From Pseudooctadecabacter sp. (GTDB taxonomy: Bacteria > Pseudomonadota > Alphaproteobacteria > Rhodobacterales > Rhodobacteraceae), in assembly GCF_020627745.1 (NCBI RefSeq), contig NZ_JAHDGE010000001.1, positions 125,034-189,033 on the forward strand: a DNA stretch of 64,000 nt. Reading direction: 5' to 3'. Each line of letters begins with the position of its first letter. The first letter of the stretch is position 1. A program made the translations under genes and the position numbers. Of the stretch, positions 49,101-60,076 are shown piece by piece. Below the pieces are notes generated by a model, which did no database searches, was not told the origin of the DNA, and saw nothing but the letters and a program-made list of their open reading frames with translations.

Positions 49101-50276
49101 TCAGGGGCGCTCAACACACAGCGCAACGCCCATGCCGCCGCCGATGCACAACGTCGCGAGGCCCTTTTTGGCATCCCGGCGCTTCATTTCAAACAGCAGC
49201 GTGTTGAGCACGCGGCAGCCGGAGGCGCCAATCGGGTGGCCAATGGCAATGGCTCCGCCGTTCACGTTCACGATGGCCGGATCCCAGCCCATGTCCTTGT
49301 TCACAGCACAGGCCTGTGCGGCGAAGGCTTCGTTGGCTTCGACCAGATCAAGGTCATCCACAGACCAGCCCGCCTTATCCAGCGCCTTGCGGGACGCATA
49401 GATCGGGCCCACGCCCATGATCGACGGGTCCAGACCGGCGGTCGCGTAAGACGCGATGCGCGCCAGCGGCTCGATCCCGCGCTTTTCCGCCTCATCCGCA
49501 GACATCAACAAGGTCGCCGCCGCGCCGTCATTGAGGCCCGAGGCATTCGCCGCCGTGACAGTGCCGTCTTTGGTGAACGCAGGGCGCATCTTGGCCATCG
49601 CGTCAAGGTTGGCACCGTGGCGGATGTATTCGTCCTGATCCACAACGATATCGCCTTTGCGGGTCTTTACGGTGAAGGCCGCGATTTCATCGGCGAACTT
49701 ACCTGCCTTTTGTGCGGCCTCGGCCTTGTTTTGGGAGGCCACAGCAAATTCGTCCTGCATGTCGCGGGAAATCTGCCATTTTTCGGCAACGTTTTCAGCT
49801 GTCTGACCCATGTGGTACTGGTTGAACGCATCCCACAGGCCGTCCTTGATCATGGTGTCGATCAGCTTCATGTCGCCCATCTTCTGACCTGCGCGCATGG
49901 ATTGCGCATGGGGGGACAATGTCATGTTTTCCTGACCGCCAGCCGCCACAATCGACGCATCGCCCAGCATGATGTGCTGTGCGCCCAGTGCCACAGCGCG
50001 CAGGCCGGACCCGCACACCTGATTGATGGACCAGGCCGCAGCCTCCTGCGGGAGGCCCGCGTTCACATGGGCCTGACGGGCGGGGTTCTGGCCTTGGGCT
50101 GCGGTCAGCACCTGCCCCAGAATGGTTTCCGACACTTCTGATTTATCGACACCGGCACGCGCGACGACCTCTTCAAGTACAGCAGCGCCCAGATCGTGGG
50201 CAGGGGTGTTGGCGAATGCGCCACCAAAGCTGCCGACGGCGGTGCGCGCAGCAGATGCAATTACAACGTTGGTCAT
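49101..50276 (-). CDS. phaA: Acetyl-CoA C-acetyltransferase
   Basis: [81 protein letters not shown]. Confidence 0.96.
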   Translation of the reverse strand: MTNVVIASAARTAVGSFGGAFANTPAHDLGAAVLEEVVARAGVDKSEVSETILGQVLTAAQGQNPARQAHVNAGLPQEAAAWSINQVCGSGLRAVALGAQHIMLGDASIVAAGGQENMTLSPHAQSMRAGQKMGDMKLIDTMIKDGLWDAFNQYHMGQTAENVAEKWQISRDMQDEFAVASQNKAEAAQKAGKFADEIAAFTVKTRKGDIVVDQDEYIRHGANLDAMAKMRPAFTKDGTVTAANASGLNDGAAATLLMSADEAEKRGIEPLARIASYATAGLDPSIMGVGPIYASRKALDKAGWSVDDLDLVEANEAFAAQACAVNKDMGWDPAIVNVNGGAIAIGHPIGASGCRVLNTLLFEMKRRDAKKGLATLCIGGGMGVALCVERP

Positions 50277-50465
50277 GGAATGAGTCCTCTTATTGGTCCG
50301 ACCGATCGGCGACACAAGAGAGCCCCAGTTGCCGTGACTTCGCACGACACGTGGCTGCGGGCCCCCTACCCGCCGTTGGTCCGTGCATATGAGATTGCGT
50401 GCCCATAAGCAACGCCCTGCCCCCGCGTCAGCTGACCGCCCCGCGAATGTCCGCCATGCAGCCGG

Positions 50466-51266
50466 TTACTTGACCGAAAATTTCGGCACCCCGAAATGAT
50501 AGCCCTGCACACAATCCACCCCGACCGAGATGAGGAAATCGGCCTCCTGCTGGGATTCGACACCTTCGCCCACGGCAAACATCTCGAACTGATGGGCGAC
50601 GGTAATCAGTGCCTCAGCCAGAACCTGATTGTCCGGGTCGCGGTGAATGTTGCGGGTGAAATGGCTGTCGACCTTCACCAAGTCGAAAAAGAAATCCTTG
50701 AGGTAGCGAAATGCGGTCAGCCCTGCGCCAAAGTCGTCCAGCGCAAACGCAAGCCCGTAGGGCTGCATTTCTTCCATGAACCGGATGACAACTTCGGGCA
50801 GTTGCATCGCGCTTTCTTCGGAAATTTCAAGGATCAACCGGTCCGCATACATCGACCCGCTGTCCAACTCCTTTTCCAGCACCCGCCGCCACGCCGCATC
50901 CCCCAGCGACCGCGCCGACACATTGACCGACAAGCGCAGGTCGTCGTGCCGCGCCAACAACCTGAAGGCAAGTTTCAAACTGGCCGCATCAATATCGCGC
51001 CCGATGCTCGTATCCTCGATCTGGCCCATGAACTGCGCGGCGGGAATAATGCGCCCCGTCTCATCCATCACACGGATCAGACACTCATGAAACGCCACAG
51101 GATACCCGCTTTGGGCGGCACAGACAGGTTGCAACGCCAACTGGCACGAATCCGTCCGCAGGGCCGTGCGCACCATGGACAGGACATCCTTATCGCGCAC
51201 ACTGACCGCGTATTCCAACGGATCACGCGGCGTCTGATCATCCCATGCAGCAGCATTCGGTCCCAC
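50466..51266 (-). CDS. EAL domain protein (c-di-GMP phosphodiesterase-like)
   Basis: FHECLIRVMD, LSVNVSARSL, LILEISEES, LAFALDDFGAGLTAFRYLKDFFFDLVKVD, VGEGVESQQEADFL, VQGYHFGVP. Confidence 0.9.
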   Translation of the reverse strand: MGPNAAAWDDQTPRDPLEYAVSVRDKDVLSMVRTALRTDSCQLALQPVCAAQSGYPVAFHECLIRVMDETGRIIPAAQFMGQIEDTSIGRDIDAASLKLAFRLLARHDDLRLSVNVSARSLGDAAWRRVLEKELDSGSMYADRLILEISEESAMQLPEVVIRFMEEMQPYGLAFALDDFGAGLTAFRYLKDFFFDLVKVDSHFTRNIHRDPDNQVLAEALITVAHQFEMFAVGEGVESQQEADFLISVGVDCVQGYHFGVPKFSVK

Positions 51267-51370
51267 TAAATCTATCCCTTACTGACCCGCAGTCCATCTG
51301 CCACACAGAGGTTTAAGGGCTGGTAAAGGTTCGCGATTTGTCCCTAATTGTAATGATAAAGGAGACCCCA

Positions 51371-51940
51371 ATGTCAGACCGCTGCGGCTGGGCCGGACCC
51401 GATGATATCTACATCGACTACCACGATACCGAATGGGGCGTACCGGAATGGGACAGCCGCGCGCTGTGGGAAAAACTGATCCTCGACGGGTTTCAGGCAG
51501 GCCTCAGCTGGATCACAATTCTGAAAAAACGCGATAATTTCCGCGCGGCGTTCGCAGGGTTCGACCCCGCCACAATCGCGACCTGGGGTGAGCCTGAGGT
51601 CACGCGCCTTTTGCAAAACCCCGGCATCATCCGCCACCGCGGCAAGATCGAGGCCACGATCACCAACGCCCAAGCCTATCTTGAAATCGACGATTTTTCG
51701 GCCCTGTGCTGGTCTTACGTCGGCGGCGCGCCGATCCAGAACCGGTTTGAAACGTTGGCCGATGTGCCCGCCGCCACAGACATCTCCACCCGGTTTTCCA
51801 AAGACCTCAAGAAAATGGGGTTCAAATTCTGCGGCCCCACGATCGTCTATGCGTGGATGCAGGCCTGCGGGCTGGTCAACGACCACCTTGTGACATGCCC
51901 CAGACGGCCTGTCTGCGCGGCCCTGTCACCAGCGACCTAG
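51371..51940 (+). CDS. tag: DNA-3-methyladenine glycosylase I
   Basis: MSDRCGWAGPDDIYIDYHDTEWGVPEWDSRALWEKLILDGFQAGLSWITILKKRDNFRAAFAGFD. Confidence 0.96.
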   Translation: MSDRCGWAGPDDIYIDYHDTEWGVPEWDSRALWEKLILDGFQAGLSWITILKKRDNFRAAFAGFDPATIATWGEPEVTRLLQNPGIIRHRGKIEATITNAQAYLEIDDFSALCWSYVGGAPIQNRFETLADVPAATDISTRFSKDLKKMGFKFCGPTIVYAWMQACGLVNDHLVTCPRRPVCAALSPAT

Positions 51941-52363
51941 CGCCTCCTCGTCCTCATCCCTTGACGCAACCCACGAAGATCCCTCTAAGGTCACTTCCTT
52001 CTTCCAGAAGGGCGCGCGGGATTTGAGGTAATCCATCAAAAACTCCGCCGCTTCAAAAGCGTCCTTGCGATGTTTGGATGCGGTCGCGACCATCATGATC
52101 ACCTCCCCCACATCCAGCCGGCCAAAGCGGTGAATGACCATCGCCTCCGCCAAATCCCAACGCTGCATCGCCTCGCCGCGAATGGCGCCGAGGGCCTTTT
52201 CCGTCATGCCGGGGTAATGCTCAATCTCCATACCCGATAGACCACCTGTCACATCACGGACCACGCCGGTGAAACTGACAATGGCGCCCGCCCCCGCCAC
52301 GCCTTGGGAAAAGGTATTCAATTCACCACCGGGATCAAACGGCATCGCCTGCACACGGATCAA
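51926..52363 (-). CDS. moaE: Molybdopterin synthase catalytic subunit
   Basis: GAIVSFTGVVRDVTGGLSGMEIEHYPGMTEKAL; HRFGRLDVGEVIMMVATASKHRKDAFEAAEFLMDYLKSRAPFWKKE. Confidence 0.96.
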   Translation of the reverse strand: MIRVQAMPFDPGGELNTFSQGVAGAGAIVSFTGVVRDVTGGLSGMEIEHYPGMTEKALGAIRGEAMQRWDLAEAMVIHRFGRLDVGEVIMMVATASKHRKDAFEAAEFLMDYLKSRAPFWKKEVTLEGSSWVASRDEDEEALGRW

Positions 52364-52367
52364 CGCC

Positions 52368-52613
52368 CTATCCCCCCGTCATGGGCGGGAAAAACGCCAC
52401 TTCCTGGACGCCCTCCAAAGACGCATCAAAATCCGCAAGTTCCTGATCCAGCGCGACGCGCAACGCGGTCACGTCTTCAAATGCGGCCTCATAGCGGGCC
52501 TCACGGGCGCGCAGTTCGTCCACCAGCTGCGCCACTGTGCTTGCCGAGGTTTCAACAACCTCACGCGGCAACCCGATACGTTCCCGCACCCAAGCAAAAT
52601 ACATAACCTGCAT
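52368..52613 (-). CDS. moaD: Molybdopterin synthase sulfur carrier subunit
   Basis: MQVMYFAWVRERIGLPREVVE...EVAFFPPMTGG C-terminal GG. Confidence 0.93.
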   Translation of the reverse strand: MQVMYFAWVRERIGLPREVVETSASTVAQLVDELRAREARYEAAFEDVTALRVALDQELADFDASLEGVQEVAFFPPMTGG

Positions 52614-52625
52614 GACGCCCCCGCC

Positions 52626-53288
52626 TTACTTGTCCTTCAAAAACGGCATCGCCTTGCGCAGATAATCCGCGCCGGTGATGACCGTCAGAACCATGGCCAA
52701 CCACAACAGGATGATCCCGATCCACCACGAATAATAGGCCCCGTTCAGCTTCCATCCAATGCCGCCCTCATCAGGCAGCTCACCCGACAAAATCGCATCC
52801 ACCGTAGCGCCATCCATGCCCTCAACCGACATTTCGAAATAGGTCTCGAATGCGCCGGTGGAAAACAAAACAGCGATGGCTGTCATCTGGGCGGCTGTTT
52901 TCCACTTGGCCAGCTTGGTGACTTTCAACGTGCCCGCTGTATCGCCCAGAAACTCCCGCAGGCCGGACACGAATGTCTCACGGAACATGATCAAGGTCGC
53001 AGGCAGCAAAATCCAAGGGTTCATGCCGGAAAAGCCGCAAATCACCAGCAAGGCGATGACCACCATCGCCTTGTCCGCAATCGGGTCCAGCATCGCACCA
53101 AACTTGCTTTCCTGTTTCCAGGCGCGCGCCAGATATCCGTCCACCCAGTCGGTCGTCGCGGCCACCACGAACAGGATCAGCGCGAACCAATCCGCCCAGG
53201 GCCGCGCGAAATACAAAAACATGATCGCCACACCGGGGGCCGCCAGCAAACGCAACAGCGTCAGAATATTGGGAATGTTCCACGTCAT
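52626..53288 (-). CDS. pgsA: CDP-diacylglycerol--glycerol-3-phosphate 3-phosphatidyltransferase
   Basis: NIPNILTLLRLLAAPGVAIMF; TDWVDGYLARAWKQESKFGAMLDPIADKAMV (CDP-alcohol transferase signature). Confidence 0.95.
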   Translation of the reverse strand: MTWNIPNILTLLRLLAAPGVAIMFLYFARPWADWFALILFVVAATTDWVDGYLARAWKQESKFGAMLDPIADKAMVVIALLVICGFSGMNPWILLPATLIMFRETFVSGLREFLGDTAGTLKVTKLAKWKTAAQMTAIAVLFSTGAFETYFEMSVEGMDGATVDAILSGELPDEGGIGWKLNGAYYSWWIGIILLWLAMVLTVITGADYLRKAMPFLKDK

Positions 53289-53476
53289 ATCGTCTGTCTA
53301 TGCCCTTTGCGGCCTTTGCGCCACCGCCCTGCTTCTCTGGTTCACAAATACCTGAAAACCGCACAAGCAGCCGAGCGCCCCATTCATTGTACTACGCACC
53401 AAATGGCCGCGTCCGTCGCGCCGCGCAGCGGCGCGGATCGGATGGGCAAAGCCCATTCGAAACCCCGTAAGCGCCA

Positions 53477-55342
53477 TCAGCCCTTTTCGTTGAAATAGCC
53501 ATAGATCGTCTCGGCCATGTTGTCCGAAATCCCGTCCACCGCCTTGAGGTCCGCCAATGCCGCGCGTCCCACCGCCTTCGCAGATCCGAAATGTTGCAAC
53601 AAAGCGCGTTTGCGCGCAGCCCCCACCCCCGGCACGTCATCCAAAGGCGTGGCCCCGATGGCCTTGGCGCGTTTGGCGCGGTGGGTGCCAATGGCAAACC
53701 GGTGCGCCTCATCCCGCATCCGCTGGATGAAATACAAAACCGGATCATTGCGCGGCAGCGCCATGACAGGCTTGCCCGTGCGGTAGAATTCTTCCTTACC
53801 GTGGTCGCGATCCACACCCTTGGCCACACCCACCATGGGCACATCGCTGACGCCCAGTTCGTCCATGATCTCGCGCACCGCGCTGACCTGCCCCGCGCCC
53901 CCGTCAATCAGCAACAAACCGGGCCACGTGCCCAGCTGCCTATCCGGGTCTTCCTTCAACAGCCGTTTGAACCGCCGGGTCAGGACCTCTTTCATCATGC
54001 CAAAGTCATCGCCGGGGGTGAGCTCCTCGCCGCGAATGTTGAACTTGCGGTACTGGTTTTTATCGAACCCCTCTGGCCCCGCGACGATCATTGCCCCCAC
54101 AGCAAACGCCCCTTGAATGTGTGAGTTGTCGTAAACCTCAACCCGTTGCGGCACCTGCGGCAGATCGAACGCCTCTTTCAACCCGCGCAACAGCCGCGCC
54201 TGCGTGGCGGTCTCCGACATCTTGCGGCCAAGGCTTTCGCGGGCATTGCGCGCAGCACCGCTGACCAGTTCCGCCTTTTCACCCCGTTGCGGCACGATAA
54301 TCTCAACCTTGCGGCCTGCCTTGTCGGCCAGCAGCTCACAGACCAGGTCCTCGTCATCCACGCCGTGGGACAACAGCAACAGCCTTGGCGGTTCACGGTC
54401 GGCATAGAACTGCCCGATGAAGGCCTGCATGACCTCCGCCGGGTCCTCATCCCCACTCACACGGGGGTAATAATCGCGGTTGCCCCAGTTCTGGTTGGCG
54501 CGGATGAAAAAGACCTGAACACAGGCCTGCCCGCCATCCCTGTGCAACGCGATCACATCTGCCTCGGTGGTGTTCTGCGGGTTTATGCCTTGCGCCGTCT
54601 GCACCTGCGTCAGCGCCTTGATCCGATCGCGCAAAGCGGCGGCGCGCTCAAACTCCATATCCTCGGACGCCTTGGTCATCTGTTTGGCCAGCGCCGCCTG
54701 CATGTCCGTGGTCTTGCCGGTCAAAAACCGCTCCGCATCGCGGACCAGTTGCTTGTACTCCGCCACCTCGATCTTGCCGACACAGGGCGCGCTGCAGCGT
54801 TTGATCTGGTACTGCAAACAGGGCCGCGTCCGCGTCTCGTAATCACTGTCACTGCAGGTCCGCAGCAGGAACGCCCGTTGCAGCGTATTCAACGTCCGGT
54901 TCACCGCCCCCGCACTGGCGAAGGGGCCAAAATAGGTCCCCTTCTTTTTCTTCGCCCCACGATGTTTGTCGATCCGCGGATAATCATGATCCTTTGAAAT
55001 CAGGATGTTCGGAAAGGATTTATCGTCGCGCAGCAGCACGTTGTACTTGGGTTTGAGTTGCTTGATGAGGTTCTGTTCCAGCAACAGTGCCTCGGTTTCT
55101 GTCTGCGTCGTCAGAAACATCATCGACGCAGTATGCGAAATCATCGTGGCAATGCGCGCCGAATGGCCGGTGGGCCGCGCATAATTGCTGACCCGCGCCT
55201 TCAGGTTGCGTGCCTTGCCGACATAAAGAACGCGGCTTTCACTATCCAGCATCCGGTATACACCGGGCGACGAATCAAGGGTCCGGAGATACCCCTGAAT
55301 CACCTTGTATCCGGTTCGCGCTGGAGGGGATTCGCTGCTCAT
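53477..55342 (-). CDS. uvrC: Excinuclease ABC subunit C
   Basis: GIY-YIG region [34 protein letters not shown]; UvrBC domain; [28 protein letters not shown]-terminal HhH. Confidence 0.97.
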   Translation of the reverse strand: MSSESPPARTGYKVIQGYLRTLDSSPGVYRMLDSESRVLYVGKARNLKARVSNYARPTGHSARIATMISHTASMMFLTTQTETEALLLEQNLIKQLKPKYNVLLRDDKSFPNILISKDHDYPRIDKHRGAKKKKGTYFGPFASAGAVNRTLNTLQRAFLLRTCSDSDYETRTRPCLQYQIKRCSAPCVGKIEVAEYKQLVRDAERFLTGKTTDMQAALAKQMTKASEDMEFERAAALRDRIKALTQVQTAQGINPQNTTEADVIALHRDGGQACVQVFFIRANQNWGNRDYYPRVSGDEDPAEVMQAFIGQFYADREPPRLLLLSHGVDDEDLVCELLADKAGRKVEIIVPQRGEKAELVSGAARNARESLGRKMSETATQARLLRGLKEAFDLPQVPQRVEVYDNSHIQGAFAVGAMIVAGPEGFDKNQYRKFNIRGEELTPGDDFGMMKEVLTRRFKRLLKEDPDRQLGTWPGLLLIDGGAGQVSAVREIMDELGVSDVPMVGVAKGVDRDHGKEEFYRTGKPVMALPRNDPVLYFIQRMRDEAHRFAIGTHRAKRAKAIGATPLDDVPGVGAARKRALLQHFGSAKAVGRAALADLKAVDGISDNMAETIYGYFNEKG

Positions 55343-55629
55343 GCCCCTAACCTATGATTCTATGCTGTCGCTGCAATGGCATCTGCAATGCTGCAAGTGA
55401 AAACATCCCCACAGAATCTGTGGATAACGGTGGGGGTAGATACCGGCGAATGGCAAAATATCGTTGTTTCCTGAGGGGTTCATCGGTTTGCCTAATTTTT
55501 AGGCACGTTCGCAAGGCATTGAAAGCAAACGATAATATTATTAACAATTCCTAAATATCTGAAATCATTAATGAAAAGTAAACGTTTTGTGACCCGACCT
55601 TGGACCGGTGCACAAGTTGACGCTGCGTT
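55343..55629. promoter_or_regulatory. AT-rich uvrC upstream region with palindromes and a DnaA-box match
   Basis: CCACAGA-A-TCTGTGG (55409-55423), TGTGGATAA (55419-55427), TGCCTAA-TTT-TTAGGCA (55489-55505), AT-rich 55525-55590. Confidence 0.4.
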
Positions 55630-56409
55630 CTATTCTACGCCCAAAACGTCCGGTGTTTCCCATCCAAGATGCTGCCCGCCATCGACGCACAGAAGTTGCC
55701 CCGTCACCGCTGGCGAATCGAGGAAATAACCGAGGGCTGCGGTGATGTCGTCTTGATTCGCGCCACGCCCCAGAACGGTGCTTTCACGCTGGCGTTTGAA
55801 ATGGTCTTCGGACTGTCGGGCACCCTGCAATGTTGGACCGGGTCCAATGCCGTTGACGCGAATATCGGGTGCCAGCCCCTGTGCTGCGGTCTGTGTAAAC
55901 GCCCACAACCCCATCTTGGCGATGGTGTAGGTCATGAATTCCGGCGTCAGCTTTCGGACCCGCTGGTCAATCATGTTTACCACCAGCCCGCGCGCCACGG
56001 GTTCGCCCATCCTGTCCGTCGCGGCCTTCGGGCATTGTGAAGCAAAGGCTTGGGTCAAAACGAAGGGCGCACGCAGATTGGACCCGATGTGCCGGTCCCA
56101 GCTGTCGCGCGTGGCGGTCTGAACGGTGTCGTATTCAAAGATGGAGGCGTTGTTGACCAGCACCGTCAGGGGCTGCCCCAGCAGTCGGGTGGCCTCGGGC
56201 ACGAGGGCCGTCGCCTGCGCCTCATCCAGAAGGTCGGCCTGTAGCGCCACGGCTGCGCGACCCATGCCCCTGATCTCGGCCACGACGGCCTCGGCCGCAT
56301 CGGCACTGGCGTTGTAGTGAATTGCTACATCAAAGCCCCGCCCCGCCAGATAAAGCGCCATGGCCTTGCCAAGGCGCGCGGACCCACCGGTGACCAGCGC
56401 GGCCCCCAC
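55630..56409 (-). CDS. SDR family oxidoreductase (FolM/pteridine-reductase-like)
   Basis: GAALVTGGSARLGKAMALYLAGRGFDVAIHYN; LVNNASIFEYDT; MTYTIAKMGLWAFTQTAAQGLAPDIRVNGIGPGPT; GTG start overlapping upstream TAG. Confidence 0.87.
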   Translation of the reverse strand: MGAALVTGGSARLGKAMALYLAGRGFDVAIHYNASADAAEAVVAEIRGMGRAAVALQADLLDEAQATALVPEATRLLGQPLTVLVNNASIFEYDTVQTATRDSWDRHIGSNLRAPFVLTQAFASQCPKAATDRMGEPVARGLVVNMIDQRVRKLTPEFMTYTIAKMGLWAFTQTAAQGLAPDIRVNGIGPGPTLQGARQSEDHFKRQRESTVLGRGANQDDITAALGYFLDSPAVTGQLLCVDGGQHLGWETPDVLGVE

Positions 56410-57386
56410 TACAGGACAACCCAGAGATAGGCGATATAGGCCACAGACAGCGCCACACCCCACACGCGCGTCAAATCCTGACGCAGGTAGACGAAGGGGA
56501 TCAGCAGCAAGGACGCCGCCAACATGACCCAGAAATCAAAGGCGAAGAAGTTCGGGCTGACGGGGATATTGCCCACCAAGGACGCCACACCGATGATGCC
56601 CAACAGGTTGAACATGTTGGACCCGATCACATTGCCCAACGCCACATCCGCCTGACGGCGCAATGCTGCCATGACGGTTGTGGCCAGTTCCGGCAGCGAT
56701 GTGCCAATGGCCACCAGCGTCAGACCGATCACCGCATCCGATACGCCGTAATCGCGGGCAATGTTGGACGCGCCGTCCACCAGCAGGCTGGCCCCCAGCG
56801 GCAGGCCAATCAGACCAAGGATCAAGAACAGAATGATTTTGGACCACGGCAGGTCAGGGTCCGCGCCTTCAAGGTCTTCGTCGTCATCCCCGGCGTCAGA
56901 TTTACGGTGCGTCCGCGCCGCCAGTGCCGCATGGATCAGCATTGCCGCCAGTGCGGCCAGCAAGATCAGACCCGCGATCCAGTCATAGACGCCACGATAG
57001 GCCAGCGCGATAAACAGCACCGTGGCGCCGATCATCTGCAGGTAAGACGCGCGCGTGTCGCACTGGCTGGTGTGCATCACCGCCAGCAAGGCCGGCACGC
57101 CCAGCACCAGCAACACGTTGGCAGTGTTCGACCCGACGACATTGCCAAGCGCCAGATCGGGGACATCATCCCAAATGGCCTGAATGGAAATCAACAGCTC
57201 CGGCGCGGAGGTCCCGAAGGCCACAATCGTCAACGACACGATCAACGCAGGCACGCCCAGCCGCAGCGACAGGTTCACGGCCCCCTTCACAAGGCTGTCG
57301 CCTGCCAGCAACAACAACACCAGCCCCACAATCGTATAGATCCAGTCGGTCAACGGACCGGGGGGCAAAGACATCCACTCAGGCAT
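56409..57386 (-). CDS. Calcium/sodium antiporter (CaCA/YrbG family)
   Basis: LRLGVPALIVSLTIVAFGTSAPELLISIQA...LALGNVVGSNTANVLLVLG; second repeat VIGLTLVAIGTSLPELATTVMAALRRQADVALGNVIGSNMFNLLGI. Confidence 0.94.
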   Translation of the reverse strand: MPEWMSLPPGPLTDWIYTIVGLVLLLLAGDSLVKGAVNLSLRLGVPALIVSLTIVAFGTSAPELLISIQAIWDDVPDLALGNVVGSNTANVLLVLGVPALLAVMHTSQCDTRASYLQMIGATVLFIALAYRGVYDWIAGLILLAALAAMLIHAALAARTHRKSDAGDDDEDLEGADPDLPWSKIILFLILGLIGLPLGASLLVDGASNIARDYGVSDAVIGLTLVAIGTSLPELATTVMAALRRQADVALGNVIGSNMFNLLGIIGVASLVGNIPVSPNFFAFDFWVMLAASLLLIPFVYLRQDLTRVWGVALSVAYIAYLWVVL

Positions 57387-57547
57387 CAGGTGCGATCCTT
57401 ACACGAACACGGCTTGCCAAAGGTGAACCGTCCACATTGGCGGCATTTGGCATCCGTCAGCCGTTTCATCCCCGGCACGGTAAGTTTTCCGAACATCGCC
57501 AGAACGCCCATACCGATCAGGAAGAGGGAGACAATTTTGAAAATCAT
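57386..57547 (-). CDS. Small membrane protein with C-terminal Cys cluster (53 aa), not in ORF track
   Basis: Direct translation MIFKIVSLFLIGMGVLAMFGKLTVPGMKRLTDAKCRQCGRFTFGKPCSCKDRT*; abuts the SppA-like stop, TGATG overlap with antiporter. Confidence 0.75.
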   Translation of the reverse strand: MIFKIVSLFLIGMGVLAMFGKLTVPGMKRLTDAKCRQCGRFTFGKPCSCKDRT

Positions 57548-58339
57548 TTACAGGCCAAACCTTGCATACGCCGCACGTTCCTCGATGCCTTGAACAGCAT
57601 CATCGACAATCTGCGCGCCGAAACGGGCAAGGAACGGCTTTTTCGCGCCGAACCGGCGAAAGGTCACTTTGTCGCCAAAGCGGTCCTTCATCATCGGCAC
57701 CAGATGGCCAATGCCATCGGCCAGCCCCACATCAACACCCTTCTGACCCACCCAGATATCGCCTGTAAACAGGTCCCGGCTGTCATCAAGTTTGGCACCC
57801 CGCCGCGTGCGGATGTGGTCCTTGAACACCTCATGGAGGTCATCCAGCAAGGTCTTGAGCCGTTTCACGTCCGCCGGTTTTTCCGGCTGGAACGGATCCA
57901 ACATGCTTTTGGACTTGCCCGCTGTATAAACCCGCCGCTCCGCGCCGACCTTATCCAGCGTTCCGGTCAGACCGAAGCCTGCGGAAATCACCCCGATGGA
58001 CCCGACGATGGACCCCGGATCGACGTAAATCTCATCCGCCGCCACGGCGAGCCAATATCCCCCCGATGCCGCCACGTCCTCGACGAAGGCAAAGACCGGT
58101 ACGTCCTTTTCATCGGCCAAACGGCGGATACGGGCGGCAATCAGGGACGATTGCACGGGCGATCCACCGGGGCTGGAAATTTCCAGCGCCACAGCCTTTG
58201 GTTTGGATTTAAAGGCTTTTTCAATCGCCTCCGCCAGTCCACGATCGGACAGCGCGCGGCCAGAGGTGGCGATGGCACCTTGCAGGCGGACAATGGCCAC
58301 ATGCGGGTCATTCTTGAGAAAGGGGATCCAGCGTTTCAT
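57548..58339 (-). CDS. S49 family peptidase (SppA/SohB-like)
   Basis: VALEISSPGGSPVQSSLIAARIRRLADEKDVPVFAFVEDVAASGGYWLAVAADEIYVDPGSIVGSIGVI. Confidence 0.94.
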   Translation of the reverse strand: MKRWIPFLKNDPHVAIVRLQGAIATSGRALSDRGLAEAIEKAFKSKPKAVALEISSPGGSPVQSSLIAARIRRLADEKDVPVFAFVEDVAASGGYWLAVAADEIYVDPGSIVGSIGVISAGFGLTGTLDKVGAERRVYTAGKSKSMLDPFQPEKPADVKRLKTLLDDLHEVFKDHIRTRRGAKLDDSRDLFTGDIWVGQKGVDVGLADGIGHLVPMMKDRFGDKVTFRRFGAKKPFLARFGAQIVDDAVQGIEERAAYARFGL

Positions 58340-58382
58340 CTGTTTGCATGTAGGCCGCAGGCGGGGGCGAAACAAGGCAGCA

Positions 58383-59144
58383 TCACTGCCTGATCCGCCA
58401 GCCGGTTTTGAATATCCAGGCGATGACCGCCACACAGGCCGCCGTGAACAGGGCGATGGCAAAAAGGCTCAGCGCGATGGGCACGTCCGCGGTGCCAAAG
58501 AACGACCAGCGGAACCCTGAAATCAGGTAGACCACCGGATTGAACATGGTGATCGTCTGCCAGATCGGCGGCAACATGGAGACGGAATAGAACGACCCGC
58601 CCAGAAACACCAAGGGCGTGATGATCAACAGCGGGATCAGCTGCAACTGTTCGAAATTTCCCGCCCAGATGCCGATGATGAAGCCCAGCAACGAAAACGA
58701 CAGACACGTCAGCGTCAGGAATGCCAGCATCGCGACAGGGTGGGCGATGGTGATATCGACAAACAGGAACGACGTGGCGAGGATGACCAGTCCAATGAAC
58801 ATGGCCTTGGTCGCCGCCGCGCCCACATAGCCCAAGGTGATTTCCAGAAAGTTCACGGGGGCCGACAGCAATTCATAAATCGTGCCGATGAATTTGGGGA
58901 AATATATCCCGAAACTGGCGTTGCTGGTGGCCTGCGTCATCACACTGAGCATAATGAGGCCGGGCACGATGAACGCACCATAGCCCACGCCTTCGACCTC
59001 TTCGATCCGCGATCCGATGGCGGTGCCAAACACCACGAAATACAGAGAGGTAGAGATGACGGGGCTGATGAAGCTTTGCGTCAGTGTGCGAAAGAAACGT
59101 GCCATTTCAAAGAAATAGATCGACTTGATCGCCTGATAGTTCAT
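58383..59144 (-). CDS. ABC transporter permease (ABC-2 type)
   Basis: Six TM pattern; [69 protein letters not shown]. Confidence 0.93.
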   Translation of the reverse strand: MNYQAIKSIYFFEMARFFRTLTQSFISPVISTSLYFVVFGTAIGSRIEEVEGVGYGAFIVPGLIMLSVMTQATSNASFGIYFPKFIGTIYELLSAPVNFLEITLGYVGAAATKAMFIGLVILATSFLFVDITIAHPVAMLAFLTLTCLSFSLLGFIIGIWAGNFEQLQLIPLLIITPLVFLGGSFYSVSMLPPIWQTITMFNPVVYLISGFRWSFFGTADVPIALSLFAIALFTAACVAVIAWIFKTGWRIRQ

Positions 59145-60076
59145 GCGTCGGCCCCTTTTGTGTTGTCTGCCACAAGGGACACGAAAATTTCTTCAAGTGA
59201 AGATTGCTGCGTCTGAAGGTCGGTCATTTTCAGACCTGCGGACGGCAGGGCCGCAAGAAGGCCGGTGATGCCTGTCCTGTCTGTCCGCGTGTCGTAGGTG
59301 TAGACAAGGTGCCCGTCCTTCACCGTCAGATCGTAGGTCGCCAAAGCCTCCGGCACCTCGGCCACAGGGTCGGCCAGCATGATGGTCATGCTTTTCTGCC
59401 CCATGCGGGCCATCAGCGCGTCCTTGTTCTCAACCAGCAGGATTTCCCCTTTGGCGATGACGCCGATCCGGTCGGCGATTGCCTCGGCCTCTTCGATATA
59501 ATGGGTCGTAAGGATGATTGTGACGCCGTCTTCTTTCAGCTTGGCGACCACATCCCACATGTCCTTGCGCAGTTCCACATCAACACCGGCTGTGGGTTCA
59601 TCCAGAAACAGAACGCGCGGTTCATGGGCCAGTGCCTTGGCGATCAACACCCGCCGTTTCATACCGCCCGACAGCATCATGATCTTGGCGTCTTTCTTAT
59701 CCCACAGCGACAGCGACCTGAGGACCTTTTCAAGATAGGCGGCGTCCGGCTTTTTGCCGAACAACCCGCGCGAAAACCGCACGGTGTTCATCACAGTTTC
59801 AAACGGCTCAAGGTTAATTTCCTGCGGGACCAATCCCACCAAAGACCGAGCGGCGCGGTAGTCTGTGATGCTGTCATGCCCACCAATCAAGATCTGCCCC
59901 TCGGTCGCCCGCGTGATCCCGCAGATGGTCGAAATAAGCGTCGTCTTGCCCGCGCCATTGGGCCCCAACAGCGCGATGATCTCTCCTTCCTGAATGGAAA
60001 GGGTCACCGATTTGAGGGCTTCGAACCCGCCGTCGTAGCGTTTTGTCAGGTCGGAGACCTCGACGATATGTGTCAT
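59141..60076 (-). CDS. ABC transporter ATP-binding protein
   Basis: [20 protein letters not shown] (Walker A), [32 protein letters not shown]. Confidence 0.96.
   Translation of the reverse strand: MTHIVEVSDLTKRYDGGFEALKSVTLSIQEGEIIALLGPNGAGKTTLISTICGITRATEGQILIGGHDSITDYRAARSLVGLVPQEINLEPFETVMNTVRFSRGLFGKKPDAAYLEKVLRSLSLWDKKDAKIMMLSGGMKRRVLIAKALAHEPRVLFLDEPTAGVDVELRKDMWDVVAKLKEDGVTIILTTHYIEEAEAIADRIGVIAKGEILLVENKDALMARMGQKSMTIMLADPVAEVPEALATYDLTVKDGHLVYTYDTRTDRTGITGLLAALPSAGLKMTDLQTQQSSLEEIFVSLVADNTKGADA

Noticed and set aside
49092-50141. 349-aa plus-strand ORF
   Set aside because: Antisense to phaA
55354-55554. 66-aa plus-strand ORF in the uvrC upstream region
   Set aside because: No convincing RBS or recognisable composition; ends in the AT-rich tract; the region is better explained as intergenic
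58383-60076. ABC transporter next to the RTX-type gene as its dedicated type I exporter
   Set aside because: Permease is ABC-2 type with a separate ATPase; no HlyB-like fused ABC, HlyD or TolC component and opposite strand
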